Source: CAYVTV01 sp964526475
GTDB lineage: Bacteria > Bacteroidota > Bacteroidia > Bacteroidales > GCA-2748055
Direction: 5' to 3'
Assembly: GCA_964526475.1 (NCBI GenBank)
Contig: CAZGKF010000015.1
Coordinates: 1-57,649, forward strand
DNA: 57,649 nt
Each line of letters opens with the position of its first letter. Position 1 is the stretch's first letter. The notes beneath the pieces were generated by a model. The model worked only from the letters and a program-made list of their open reading frames with translations. It made no database searches and was not told the origin of the DNA. Shown piece by piece: positions 25,217 through 33,381 of the stretch. The position numbers and the translations under genes are program-made.

Positions 25217-26554
25217 CTATTTTGCAGGTGGAAGTAAAACTGCATCTATCACATGCACAACACCATTTCCAGCAGAAATATCTGCTACAGTTACTTTGGA
25301 ATCATTAATGAAAACACCATTTTCATTAATGGTAACTTTAATTTTACTTCCCAGCAAAGTTTCTATTTCCTGACCATCGCTAAGATCAGTTGACAAGGCT
25401 TTTCCAGCAACAACATGATACGTGAGAATATCTGTCAAAGCACCGGAGGGATCAGCCAGCAATGTAGCAATGGTTCCTTCAGGTAAGGCGGCAAAAGCGG
25501 CATCAGTCGGAGCAAATACTGTGAACGGGCCATCACCGGAAAGTGCACCAGCGAGATCTGCAGCTATTACAGCAGTTTCAAGTGTCTGATGAACATCGCT
25601 GTTGACAATAATATCTACCACTGTTGCAGGTTCAGGTATCAATACTGCATCTATTACATGAACAACTCCGTTGCCGGCTTCAATATCTGCTACAGTTACT
25701 TTGGCATCATTAATAAAAACTCCATCATTGTTTATTGTAACCTTAATTTTATCACCAAGTAAGGTTTCTATTTCCTGACCATCGCTAAGATCAGTTGACA
25801 AGGCTTTTCCAGCAACAACATGATACGTGAGAATATCTGTCAAAGCACCGGAGGGATCAGCCAGCAATGTAGCAATGGTTCCTTCAGGTAAGGCGGCAAA
25901 AGCGGCATCAGTCGGAGCAAATACTGTGAACGGGCCATCACCGGAAAGTGCACCAGCGAGATCTGCAGCTATTACAGCAGTTTCAAGTGTCTGATGAACA
26001 TCGCTGTTGACAATAATATCTACCACTGTTGCAGGTATTTTAGGTTCCGGGATCATTACCGCATCAATAACATGTACAACTCCATTTTCTGCAACTACGT
26101 TTGCAATAGTTACCTTTGAATCGTTAATAAATACACCCTGAGCGTTTATTGTAACTTTAATTTTGTCTCCAAATAAAGTTTCTATTTCCTGTCCATCACT
26201 GAGATCAGAAGAAAGAGCTTTTCCAGAAACAACATGATATTTGAGAATATCAGTTAATGCACCGCTGGGGTCAGCAAGAAGAGAAGATAATGTTCCCTCG
26301 GGTAGTGCCGAGAATGCAGCATCGGTTGGCGCAAATACAGTAAATGGACCAGTCCCGGAAAGTGTTCCTGCCAAATTAGCAGCAACTACAGCAGTCTCTA
26401 ATGTAGTATGAACCTGACTATTAACAACTATCTCAACGACAGATGCAGGAGTTAGAGGTTCCATGCTATCTTCATCTTTTTCACATGACACAATAGTTAA
26501 GGAAAAAATGACAAGCATGACCATTAAAATTGAATTTCTAATAATTGTCTTCAT
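25217..26554 (-). CDS. Lipoprotein with three fasciclin (FAS1) domains
   Basis: 445 residues. Lipobox Cys24 (LTIVSC). Three FAS1 domains at about 37-170, 175-308 and 312-443, each with the H1 signature TVFAPTDAAF and ending in NGVVHVIDAV. FAS1 domains mediate cell-surface adhesion or matrix contact. Domains 2 and 3 are almost the same protein, and 273 bases at 25359-25631 equal 25764-26036, whereas domain 1 has drifted. The gene stands alone between a terminator and a long AT-rich stretch that must contain its promoter. Confidence 0.95.
   Translation of the reverse strand: MKTIIRNSILMVMLVIFSLTIVSCEKDEDSMEPLTPASVVEIVVNSQVHTTLETAVVAANLAGTLSGTGPFTVFAPTDAAFSALPEGTLSSLLADPSGALTDILKYHVVSGKALSSDLSDGQEIETLFGDKIKVTINAQGVFINDSKVTIANVVAENGVVHVIDAVMIPEPKIPATVVDIIVNSDVHQTLETAVIAADLAGALSGDGPFTVFAPTDAAFAALPEGTIATLLADPSGALTDILTYHVVAGKALSTDLSDGQEIETLLGDKIKVTINNDGVFINDAKVTVADIEAGNGVVHVIDAVLIPEPATVVDIIVNSDVHQTLETAVIAADLAGALSGDGPFTVFAPTDAAFAALPEGTIATLLADPSGALTDILTYHVVAGKALSTDLSDGQEIETLLGSKIKVTINENGVFINDSKVTVADISAGNGVVHVIDAVLLPPAK
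25359..25631. repeat. 273-base direct repeat within the FAS1 gene, copy A
   Basis: Appears base-for-base identical to 25764-26036. Covers most of one FAS1 domain plus the linker. Identity including third codon positions shows a recent duplication or gene conversion. Confidence 0.9.
25764..26036. repeat. 273-base direct repeat within the FAS1 gene, copy B
   Basis: Partner of 25359-25631, offset 405 bases, which is one whole FAS1 unit of 135 codons, so the frame is kept. Confidence 0.9.
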
Positions 26555-27083
26555 ATTATTTATATTTTTTGGTTAATATTAAAGTATAAACATTAATCAT
26601 GATTTTTTGTTCATTTTTTAATATTTTATATTAAACATTTTAATAAGATTATTTATCTTTTAATAATTAGATAATATGTTAATATATTGTTTATTAATTT
26701 ATTATATTATTAATAATAAATAAATAAATATTTTATTGTTTATTATATTATAATATATATTAAACATTATTAAAAAATTTACATCTTCCTTTTTAATCCA
26801 TCAGGAAGCCTTCTGCCTCCGGATTCTTACTTTATATGATATGGTAAAGCCTTACGAGTGCAACAATCCCAATCCTTAAAAGTATTTTGCAAAAGGGATT
26901 ACATAAACCATTGCGCTTATATGATATAAGATAAGCCCAGTTAAGAATATTTCTTTTTTGATAACTTCTTCCTAAATTTATACCTGAATCATTCCATAAT
27001 TTATTCTCCATAGAAAATGAAAAAAGTGATAATTAATATGATATTATGTTCCCTTATGATTTCTCAATTTCAATGTTTACAAA
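26555..27083. other. AT-rich gap without recognised gene
   Basis: 26570-26790 is almost only A and T with runs of TTAATA, TAATAA and AAATAAATAAATA. I found no DnaA boxes, no tRNA and no open frame of note. 26800-27060 is ordinary intergenic sequence, then a truncated gene begins. The AT block may be the upstream region of the FAS1 gene. Confidence 0.5.
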
Positions 27084-27386
27084 ACAGCAAATCATGAAAC
27101 CGCTAAGAAGCAAATGTCAGGTTTCGGAGGAATGGTTTCCTTTAAAATAAACGGAGGATTTGAAGAAGCCAACAGGTTTATGAAGAAACTGAAAATATTT
27201 TCACTTGCCGAAAGTCTTGGAGGAGTGGAATCTCTTGCCAATTACTCTGCAAAGATGACTCATGGCTCCATTCCTGCAGAGATAAGACAGAAAGTTGGTG
27301 TCACTGATGATCTTATCCGTTTGTCGGTAGGAATAGAGGACATTGAAGACCTTATTTCCGACCTGGAACAGGCACTTACATATTAA
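27084..27386 (+). pseudogene. C-terminal fragment of a Cys/Met-metabolism PLP enzyme (cystathionine gamma-synthase/lyase family)
   Basis: Only the last ~100 residues remain. From 27090 the frame reads NHETAKKQMSGFGGMVSF, the family block that normally lies about 100 residues before the end, and continues with SLGGVESLANY, MTHGSIPAEIR and LIRLSVGIEDIEDLISDLEQAL to a proper stop. The PLP-binding lysine and the whole N-terminal two thirds are missing; upstream in frame is a stop at 27057. ATG 27114 is internal Met, not a true start. A remnant left by deletion or rearrangement, next to a damaged tRNA copy. Confidence 0.88.
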
Positions 27387-27404
27387 AAGATCTGGTAAAA
27401 ACCT

Positions 27405-27473
27405 GAGCGGGAAAGGAGATTCGAACCCCCGACGCTTAGGTTGGTATCCCGCCAATGGCAGGACTACCATTGT
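27405..27473 (-). pseudogene. Broken tRNA-Gly copy (3' half only)
   Basis: On the minus strand the T arm and acceptor 3' strand (GGGGGTTCGAATCTCC, TTTCCCGC) are like those of the intact tRNA-Gly at 27517-27588; 27399-27433 matches 27510-27544 at 34 of 35 bases. The 5' acceptor strand is absent, the D arm is only vaguely present (GCACAATGGTAG) and no seven-base anticodon loop with U33 can be drawn. It lies beyond the terminator of the intact gene. Confidence 0.7.
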
Positions 27474-27476
27474 GCT

Positions 27477-27508
27477 AAAAAAGGTCAACCAATAACTGGA
27501 TGACCTTT
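27477..27508 (-). terminator. Terminator of tRNA-Gly
   Basis: On the minus strand AAAGGTCA and TGACCTTT (27501-27508 and 27480-27487 on the plus strand) form an eight-base perfect stem, extended by partial inner pairing, and are followed by a T run (27482-27477). It begins nine bases after the tRNA. Confidence 0.75.
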
Positions 27509-27516
27509 AAAACCTG

Positions 27517-27588
27517 AGCGGGAAAGGGGATTCGAACCCCCGACCCTCAGCTTGGGAAGCTGATGCTCTACCCCTGAGCTACTCCCGC
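27517..27588 (-). tRNA. tRNA-Gly (anticodon CCC)
   Basis: 72 bases, full cloverleaf: acceptor GCGGGAG with TTCCCGC, D arm AGCTCAGGGGTAGAGC, anticodon stem TCAGC/GCTGA with loop TTCCCAA (positions 34-36 CCC, reading GGG), T arm GGGGG-TTCGAAT-CCCCT, discriminator U73. CCA is not encoded. A TAnnTTTG box precedes it at 27601. Confidence 0.93.
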
Positions 27589-27600
27589 TTTTTGGGTGGT

Positions 27601-27608
27601 CAAATGTA
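27601..27608 (-). promoter_or_regulatory. -7 box of the tRNA-Gly gene
   Basis: Minus-strand TACATTTG fits TAnnTTTG and ends 12 bases before the mature tRNA 5' end. No convincing TTG at -33. Confidence 0.45.
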
Positions 27609-27708
27609 ACAATATTTTTTTATTTGTAAAAAGAATGGTTTAGGACCAGAGAGCCCTTAAACGGAGAAAAAAAATCTGCTATTCAACCATAATCAAACCA
27701 GGAAACAA

Positions 27709-28551
27709 CTAATACACTTCAGGAACGTATGTCTGCACATCCTTGGGCGTTCTAACATAGCCTTTACGCGGGCCGGCCATTGGGGGTAACTCTGTCACCT
27801 CATGTGGAACCTCTTCGTATGGTATCATACTAAGAAAATGGTGAATACAATTTAACCTTGCTTTCCTTTTATCATCCGATTCAACCACATACCATGGACT
27901 CTCTTTGGTATCGGTATAAGCAAACATTTCATCCTTGGCACGCGAATAATCCTCGAACTTTTCAAGTGATGCAATATCCATATTGCTGAGCTTCCAGAAC
28001 CGGGTAGGATCCTTTATCCTGGCCTGAAAACGCCTGTATTGCTCTTCGCGACTGACTGAAAACCAGTATTTGATGAGAATAACACCCGAACGGATAAGCA
28101 TCCTTTCAAAATTCGGACATGAACGCAGAAATTCCCAGTATTCATCATCTTTACAGAAACCCATAACTTTCTCCACCCCTGCCCTGTTGTACCAACTACG
28201 GTCAAATATAACCATCTCACCCGCTGCGGGAAGGTTATTTACATAGCGCTGAAAATACCACTGTTTCTTCTCCCTTTCAGTTGGAACCCCCAATGCAACC
28301 ACCCTGCAGTACCTCGGATTCAATTCAGATGTTATGCGTTTTATAGTTCCACCCTTCCCTGCAGCATCGCGACCTTCAAAAATTACTACAACTTTCAGTT
28401 CTTTAGTCTTGACCCAATTGAGTAGTTTCACAAGTTCTTCCTGCAGGTGGACTAATTCCTTCTCATAAAACTTTTTATCCAGCCTTTTCGTTACAGTTGG
28501 AGCAGATGAATTTTCTTCCGGTTTATGATCCTCCTTTTTCTTCTTAGTCAT
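27709..28551 (-). CDS. ppk2: Polyphosphate kinase 2
   Basis: Transfers phosphate between polyphosphate and nucleotides in the cytoplasm. 280 residues, single PPK2 domain. Walker A is in FEGRDAAGKGGTIKR (residues 58-72), Walker B-like VIFDRSWYNRAGVE near 117-130, and the lid region RIKDPTRFWKLS near 195. The extra N-terminal tail is Lys/Glu-rich. Class I single-domain PPK2 enzymes commonly make ATP or GTP from polyphosphate, but subgroup cannot be assigned with certainty. Single gene with no partner. Confidence 0.94.
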   Translation of the reverse strand: MTKKKKEDHKPEENSSAPTVTKRLDKKFYEKELVHLQEELVKLLNWVKTKELKVVVIFEGRDAAGKGGTIKRITSELNPRYCRVVALGVPTEREKKQWYFQRYVNNLPAAGEMVIFDRSWYNRAGVEKVMGFCKDDEYWEFLRSCPNFERMLIRSGVILIKYWFSVSREEQYRRFQARIKDPTRFWKLSNMDIASLEKFEDYSRAKDEMFAYTDTKESPWYVVESDDKRKARLNCIHHFLSMIPYEEVPHEVTELPPMAGPRKGYVRTPKDVQTYVPEVY

Positions 28552-28812
28552 AGTTAAATAGTTTGAAAATCAATTCTATAAATGTAAATCCTTTTCCAGA
28601 AATAACCTATAATTATGAATATTTTTTTTAAAAAACCTGAACAGATTTTTTCCTTTTTCTTAACATTGTATGCTTATCAAATGAAAATCTTCCGAAATAT
28701 TTTATTCCGGGGATTATATTAAATTGCTTTCTTTACATTTTAATATTCTTTCTGAAATCCGCAGAGTATTATTAGCTAGTAGTATGATAATTCCCTGTTA
28801 AAAACATTGTGC

Positions 28813-29814
28813 ATGCAGTACTTTTTTGTTAATTTTTTCAAACGTTTTAAAAAAGCCTTGAAAAGGGCTATAATATTTATCCTTATTCTTGGTGGTATTT
28901 CAATTACAGTCCTTACCATTATCAATATGAGAAAATTTTTTAGCACCAGGGATACAATAGAAGTCTTTATTGATACTGATTCAATCAGTAAAGCAGATAA
29001 TCTCCTATCTATTTACAGAGCCTTAATTGCCCCTGAACTTGATATAATCGGAATAAGCTTAAATGAATACCGTTCTATTTCTGAAAACATGAATGATAGT
29101 TTACATTCACTAAAAAAAACCTATGATCCCATTCTGAATTATATGGGGGAATATGCTATCCCCCTGCATCAGGGAATGAATGACAATTATGATTATCGGG
29201 CATTGGCTGATCGAAAGCCATCGGAAGCTTCAGTTTTTATTATTAACGAAGCCCATAATAAGAAAAAAGATGAAAAATTAAATATCATTATCCTGGGATC
29301 ATTAACTAATGTTGCTAACGCAATATTGACTGATCCTGAAATTATTCCGCAAATAAGACTTTATTTTTCAGGATTTAAATATGATTCCAGGGCAAGAGTA
29401 TGGAACAAGAATGAACCAAATGTGCGTAAAGACCTTGATGCAGTTGATATGCTACTGGACACTCCCGGCCTCGAAATGCATATTATGACAGTTACCACAT
29501 CTGAAAAACTTCGTATCTCAAATAAAAAAATAGATATATTGATGAAAGGTAAAGGGGGAATTATGGAATTTCTTTACAAAAAATGGAAAGAAGAGCCGGA
29601 TGTTAATAAAGAAAAAATAATGAAAAATCTTGCTCTTATAGAAGCCCTTGTTAATCCACAATACGCAAAAGAACAACCTGTACTGACACCACCGGAGAAT
29701 TTGCGTAGGGAAATATTTGTATATACATACATTAATAATGATCAAATGATAATGTCTTTTGAGAAATCGATAAAGAAGAAAATCCAGGAAGAAGATAAGA
29801 AACTAAGGAATTGA
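28813..29814 (+). CDS. Membrane-anchored nucleoside-hydrolase-like protein
   Basis: 333 residues from the ATG at 28813 (a TTG two codons earlier is less likely). A basic N-terminus and one hydrophobic segment (AIIFILILGGISITVLTII) anchor it. The rest resembles the inosine/uridine-preferring nucleoside hydrolase fold: EVFIDTDSISKADNLLSIYRAL corresponds to the metal-binding DTDxxxDD opening, LNIIILGSLTNVANAI to the LxxLGPLTNVA block, and NEPNVRKDLDAVDMLL to the late NxxxDPEAA block. Two of the usual Asp ligands in the first motif are changed, so activity is uncertain. May be a cell-envelope ribosidase or a non-catalytic relative. Confidence 0.65.
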   Translation: MQYFFVNFFKRFKKALKRAIIFILILGGISITVLTIINMRKFFSTRDTIEVFIDTDSISKADNLLSIYRALIAPELDIIGISLNEYRSISENMNDSLHSLKKTYDPILNYMGEYAIPLHQGMNDNYDYRALADRKPSEASVFIINEAHNKKKDEKLNIIILGSLTNVANAILTDPEIIPQIRLYFSGFKYDSRARVWNKNEPNVRKDLDAVDMLLDTPGLEMHIMTVTTSEKLRISNKKIDILMKGKGGIMEFLYKKWKEEPDVNKEKIMKNLALIEALVNPQYAKEQPVLTPPENLRREIFVYTYINNDQMIMSFEKSIKKKIQEEDKKLRN

Positions 29815-29898
29815 GAAATGTTAACAATATAGAGAGAAGTCAAGGAACGGAATATTCCGCTATGTGCAATCAAAATCGCATAAACTGCTAATAATTAC

Positions 29899-29932
29899 AG
29901 TAACCCACCACCTCCAGAAGAGGCGGCTTTAA
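29899..29932. repeat. Dispersed 34-base intergenic repeat, copy 2
   Basis: Same-orientation partner of 22908-22941 (27 of 34 identical). It is followed by CCCCTCCTTTAAAAAAGGG (29947-29966 region) and a CCACC/GGTGG hairpin, so the gap 29815-30063 is mostly repeat-derived. Confidence 0.65.
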
Positions 29933-30063
29933 TCAACCAAGCCACTCCCCTCCTTTAAAAAAGGGAAGACGTAAACTATTATTTAAAAAATTAAGGCATA
30001 GCCAAACATACATTACCACCATTAAAAACGGTGGATTTATAAATTAAACTAAAACAAAAACTC

Positions 30064-32211
30064 ATGACATCAAGAAGACGTTTTATTAAAACAGCAACAC
30101 TTGCAGGTTCTGCAGGCCTTTCAATAGGTTTTAATCCCCTGTTGGGTAATTTTCTTCCAAATCAGATGCATCCTATTGGGTCAGATAACAAGCATATTAT
30201 TAATGATACTGAACCCATTGGACATTTCTCAGGAGTTAGCGTAAATAATCTTCTGGATATACCCTTCAGAAAAAACAAAGAAGCGATTCCTTCCCCTATA
30301 CTGGATAGTTTCAAAGATAAGCATCCACGAATGTATATAAATGCATCAGATCTGGAAACATTAAAGAATAGACTTAATAACCCCAGGGTAAAGCGTTTCT
30401 TTAAACCTGCGGAGATTTTGGAAAGAAAGGCACCTGCTTTTAAACCAGGTGCCCGTAATGGAGGTGCGTACCGGTATCTTGCGAGTTATGCACTAAGTTT
30501 CCTGCTTGAACCAGATGACAGAAAGCTGGAACCTATACTTGACTGGTTGGAAACAGCCACCACATACCAGCATTGCGATGTCGATCTTCATGCGGAATAT
30601 TTTATGGAGGGTGTGGCATTAACTTATGATTGGTTGTATGAGTTCATTCCAGACGATCTCAAGGTACGCTTGAGAGACACCATTGCCAGGCAATGTCGTG
30701 AGGTCTATGAAGCTTCACTCATAAACCGTGCAGGAGGAAGGCTTCACTTTCAACAAAACCATTACTGGTATTCACATTTCAGTCTTGCATTGGGTGCGGC
30801 TGCAATTTATAATGAATTACCGGAAACTAAAGAATGGCTGCAATGGGCGTGGGACAGGTATGAGAGAATTGCTTTAAGTTTCAGTCCTGATGGTAGTTTT
30901 CATGAAGGTCCCGGTTACTGGGATTTCTCCATGCCTGTATTATATATGTACACCGATCTGTATGAAATGCTTAGTGGAGTGAGTATTTCATACGCAAATG
31001 AAGGGTTTAAAGGCCAGGCGGAATTTCGTTTTCATCATCTCTATCCGGGCTTAGAGTTTACTGCGGCAATAGAAGATACAGGAGCCCACAAAAAAAGACC
31101 ACATGAAAAATTGATTCTGTGGGAAGCTAAACGTTTCCAGGATCCTGTAACCATGGGAATGGCGGAATTGGTCAATCGTGAACCCGATTGGAATTTTTGC
31201 AACCTGCTGTGGTTAGATGAAAATCTTAAAGGTTCTGATCCACTTCAAGCTTTGCAAACCACTAAATATTACCAGGACATAGAAACTGTGTTTGCACGAA
31301 CTGGTTGGACTGATGATGCAAGCTTTGCTGCATTCGTGAGTCGTCCATTAGGCGGACACAGATATGCGGAGATATGCGCAAAATTTGACGTAGGAGGGCT
31401 CGGGCATAATCATCCCGGACAAAATCATTTTATTATTTTCGGTAATGGGGAGGTTTTAGCCGCAGATCCGGGTTATACCTATGAAAAAAAGACACGTAAC
31501 CATAATACTGTTTTAATTGATGGAAAGGGACAGTATGGAGATGGTGAAAAATGGCCGGCTCCAAATCCAGGCAGGGCACATATTACCCATTTTGCAACGG
31601 AGAACGATATAACCATTGTAACTGGAAACGCAACCTCCGCCTATCCGAAAGATCTTGGACTAAAGCTTTTTGAAAGGACTCTGGTGCTTGCAAGTAAGGA
31701 TTTGGTAATAGTGTTTGATCGTTTGAAATCTGAAAAACCGGTAACATTCAGTTGGCTTTTACATCATTACGGGGACATTTCAGCAAAGAAAAGACAGTCA
31801 TGGACTATCACCCGAAATAATGCCCAATTAGGCCTTAAAGTGTTGAAACCCGCGAATTTTCTTGTGGAGACAAGCACTTACAGACCTCAATATTTATCAA
31901 GACGTGATCTGACACCAAAAGAAGCAGATATTAACCTTCTGGAACTGAAGGTTGGACATGCAACCGAAACAAGCTTTCTCATACCTTTATTTGTTGGCAA
32001 AACAGGGAATCCGATCCCGGAAATTCAATCTTTCTCAACAAAAAGCTGTGACGGAATAAGCCTTGGGAATATGGTGATAGCTTTTAATAAGGATGTTGGC
32101 ACCATGGAAGTTCCATTGCCATGGGGAGAAACCCTTAGATCAGAAGCTAAGACAATAGTCGTCAGGTTGGTTAACGGTAAATGCCATATGATAACCACTC
32201 CCGGTTTATAA
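30064..32211 (+). CDS. Heparinase II/III-like polysaccharide lyase, Tat-exported
   Basis: 715 residues. MTSRRRFIKTATLAGSAGLS is a twin-arginine signal. An alpha-toroid domain (about 90-390) has NHYWYSHFSLALGAAA and DGSFHEGPGYWDFS with Asn/His/Tyr of the kind used by uronate lyases; a C-terminal beta-sandwich (about 400-700) has GLGHNHPGQNHFIIFGNGE and ADPGYTYEKKTRNHNTVLID, the heparinase II/III signature. It would cleave a uronic-acid polysaccharide (glycosaminoglycan, alginate or ulvan-like) by beta-elimination in the periplasm. The PL family cannot be fixed by eye. Sulfatases lie upstream and an aldose epimerase follows. Confidence 0.85.
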   Translation: MTSRRRFIKTATLAGSAGLSIGFNPLLGNFLPNQMHPIGSDNKHIINDTEPIGHFSGVSVNNLLDIPFRKNKEAIPSPILDSFKDKHPRMYINASDLETLKNRLNNPRVKRFFKPAEILERKAPAFKPGARNGGAYRYLASYALSFLLEPDDRKLEPILDWLETATTYQHCDVDLHAEYFMEGVALTYDWLYEFIPDDLKVRLRDTIARQCREVYEASLINRAGGRLHFQQNHYWYSHFSLALGAAAIYNELPETKEWLQWAWDRYERIALSFSPDGSFHEGPGYWDFSMPVLYMYTDLYEMLSGVSISYANEGFKGQAEFRFHHLYPGLEFTAAIEDTGAHKKRPHEKLILWEAKRFQDPVTMGMAELVNREPDWNFCNLLWLDENLKGSDPLQALQTTKYYQDIETVFARTGWTDDASFAAFVSRPLGGHRYAEICAKFDVGGLGHNHPGQNHFIIFGNGEVLAADPGYTYEKKTRNHNTVLIDGKGQYGDGEKWPAPNPGRAHITHFATENDITIVTGNATSAYPKDLGLKLFERTLVLASKDLVIVFDRLKSEKPVTFSWLLHHYGDISAKKRQSWTITRNNAQLGLKVLKPANFLVETSTYRPQYLSRRDLTPKEADINLLELKVGHATETSFLIPLFVGKTGNPIPEIQSFSTKSCDGISLGNMVIAFNKDVGTMEVPLPWGETLRSEAKTIVVRLVNGKCHMITTPGL

Positions 32212-32238
32212 TAGTTTCTAATTATTCTCAAATGAACT

Positions 32239-32262
32239 ACCTCGCAGCAAAGCTGTCGAGGT
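32239..32262. repeat. REP-like hairpin after the lyase gene
   Basis: ACCTCG-CAGC-AAA-GCTG-T-CGAGGT: ten paired bases with one bulged T. It lies 28 bases after the lyase stop. An A-run, not a T-run, follows on the plus strand, so it looks like a dispersed palindrome more than a terminator. Confidence 0.6.
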
Positions 32263-32337
32263 GTAAAAAAAATATTTACATATTATTTTAGAGGAAAGTT
32301 TTATACTTTTACTGAATACCACTTAATATTACAAATT

Positions 32338-33372
32338 ATGAATATTGCAAAAGAACTTTTTGGCCTTCATCCAGGGGGAGAAGTCATACACAAATACCGT
32401 ATGCAGAATGATAATGGGATAACCGTTTCAGTTATTAACTTCGGAGGAATTGTCAGCCATCTTTATACACCTGATAAAAAAGGGAAAATTGAAGATATAG
32501 TTGCAGGATTTGATAATCTTGAAGGATACCTGGGAGATCATCCTTACTTTGGTTGCATTGTTGGTCGTTATGCCAACAGAATATCGAATGGAAACTTTAG
32601 CATAGAAGGGGAAGAATACAAGCTTGCTGTTAATAATGGGCCAAATCATTTGCATGGAGGTATTGCAGGTTTTGATAAAAAAATCTGGAACGCAAAAGAA
32701 TTCAGCAATCCTGAAGAAATCGGCGTTAAACTTTCTATGCAATCTCCCGACGGAGAAGAAGGTTATCCGGGAAATCTTATGGTGGATGTTGAATATGCAC
32801 TGAATAATAAAAATGAACTTATCATCAGATATTCAGCAGAATCAGATAAACCAACACATATAAATCTCACCAACCATTCTTATTTTAATCTTTCAGCTTT
32901 TAAAAATAATATATATGACCACCTTCTGAAACTTGATGCATACTTCTTTACAGAAGTTAATGAAAACAGTATCCCATCAGGGAAGCTTATCAAAGTGGAG
33001 AATTCTCCTTTGGATTTCAGAAAACCCAAAGCAATCGGAAAGGAAATTAATAAAGTCCCTCCGGGATATGATCACAATTTTGTAATCAACAAGAAAGAAG
33101 ATGCGTGTAAACTTTTTGCCCGGCTTGAAGACCCTGAAACAGGGAGAATCATGGAAGTGCTTACTACAGAACCTGGAGTTCAGATTTACACGGCTAATTA
33201 TTTTGATGGAATTGCAGGTAAAAATAATGTGAAATATATGAAACACGATGCAGTTTGTTTAGAAACCCAGCATTATCCCGATTCCCCGAACCGGCCGGAA
33301 TTTCCTTGCACCCTCCTTCTGCCAGGAGATAAATTCACACAGACAACAATTTACAGGTTTCCTTCTAAATGA
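32338..33372 (+). CDS. galM: Aldose 1-epimerase (mutarotase)
   Basis: Interconverts alpha and beta anomers of aldoses. 344 residues without signal peptide, cytoplasmic. Catalytic motifs: NHLHGG (about residues 102-107), LTNHSYFNLSAF with the second catalytic His near 180, and the general base Glu in CLETQHYPDSPNRPEF near 310. A second, secreted paralogue is encoded at 38421. The M1 aminopeptidase gene follows after nine bases and may be co-transcribed, without obvious functional link. Confidence 0.95.
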   Translation: MNIAKELFGLHPGGEVIHKYRMQNDNGITVSVINFGGIVSHLYTPDKKGKIEDIVAGFDNLEGYLGDHPYFGCIVGRYANRISNGNFSIEGEEYKLAVNNGPNHLHGGIAGFDKKIWNAKEFSNPEEIGVKLSMQSPDGEEGYPGNLMVDVEYALNNKNELIIRYSAESDKPTHINLTNHSYFNLSAFKNNIYDHLLKLDAYFFTEVNENSIPSGKLIKVENSPLDFRKPKAIGKEINKVPPGYDHNFVINKKEDACKLFARLEDPETGRIMEVLTTEPGVQIYTANYFDGIAGKNNVKYMKHDAVCLETQHYPDSPNRPEFPCTLLLPGDKFTQTTIYRFPSK

Positions 33373-33381
33373 TAAAAGATC

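Noticed and set aside
26570..26790. AT-rich stretch as replication origin
   Set aside because: No DnaA boxes, no dnaA/dnaN or parAB neighbours; high AT content alone is not evidence.
27405..27473. A second functional tRNA
   Set aside because: Only the T arm and acceptor 3' strand are conserved; no matching 5' acceptor and no anticodon loop with U33.
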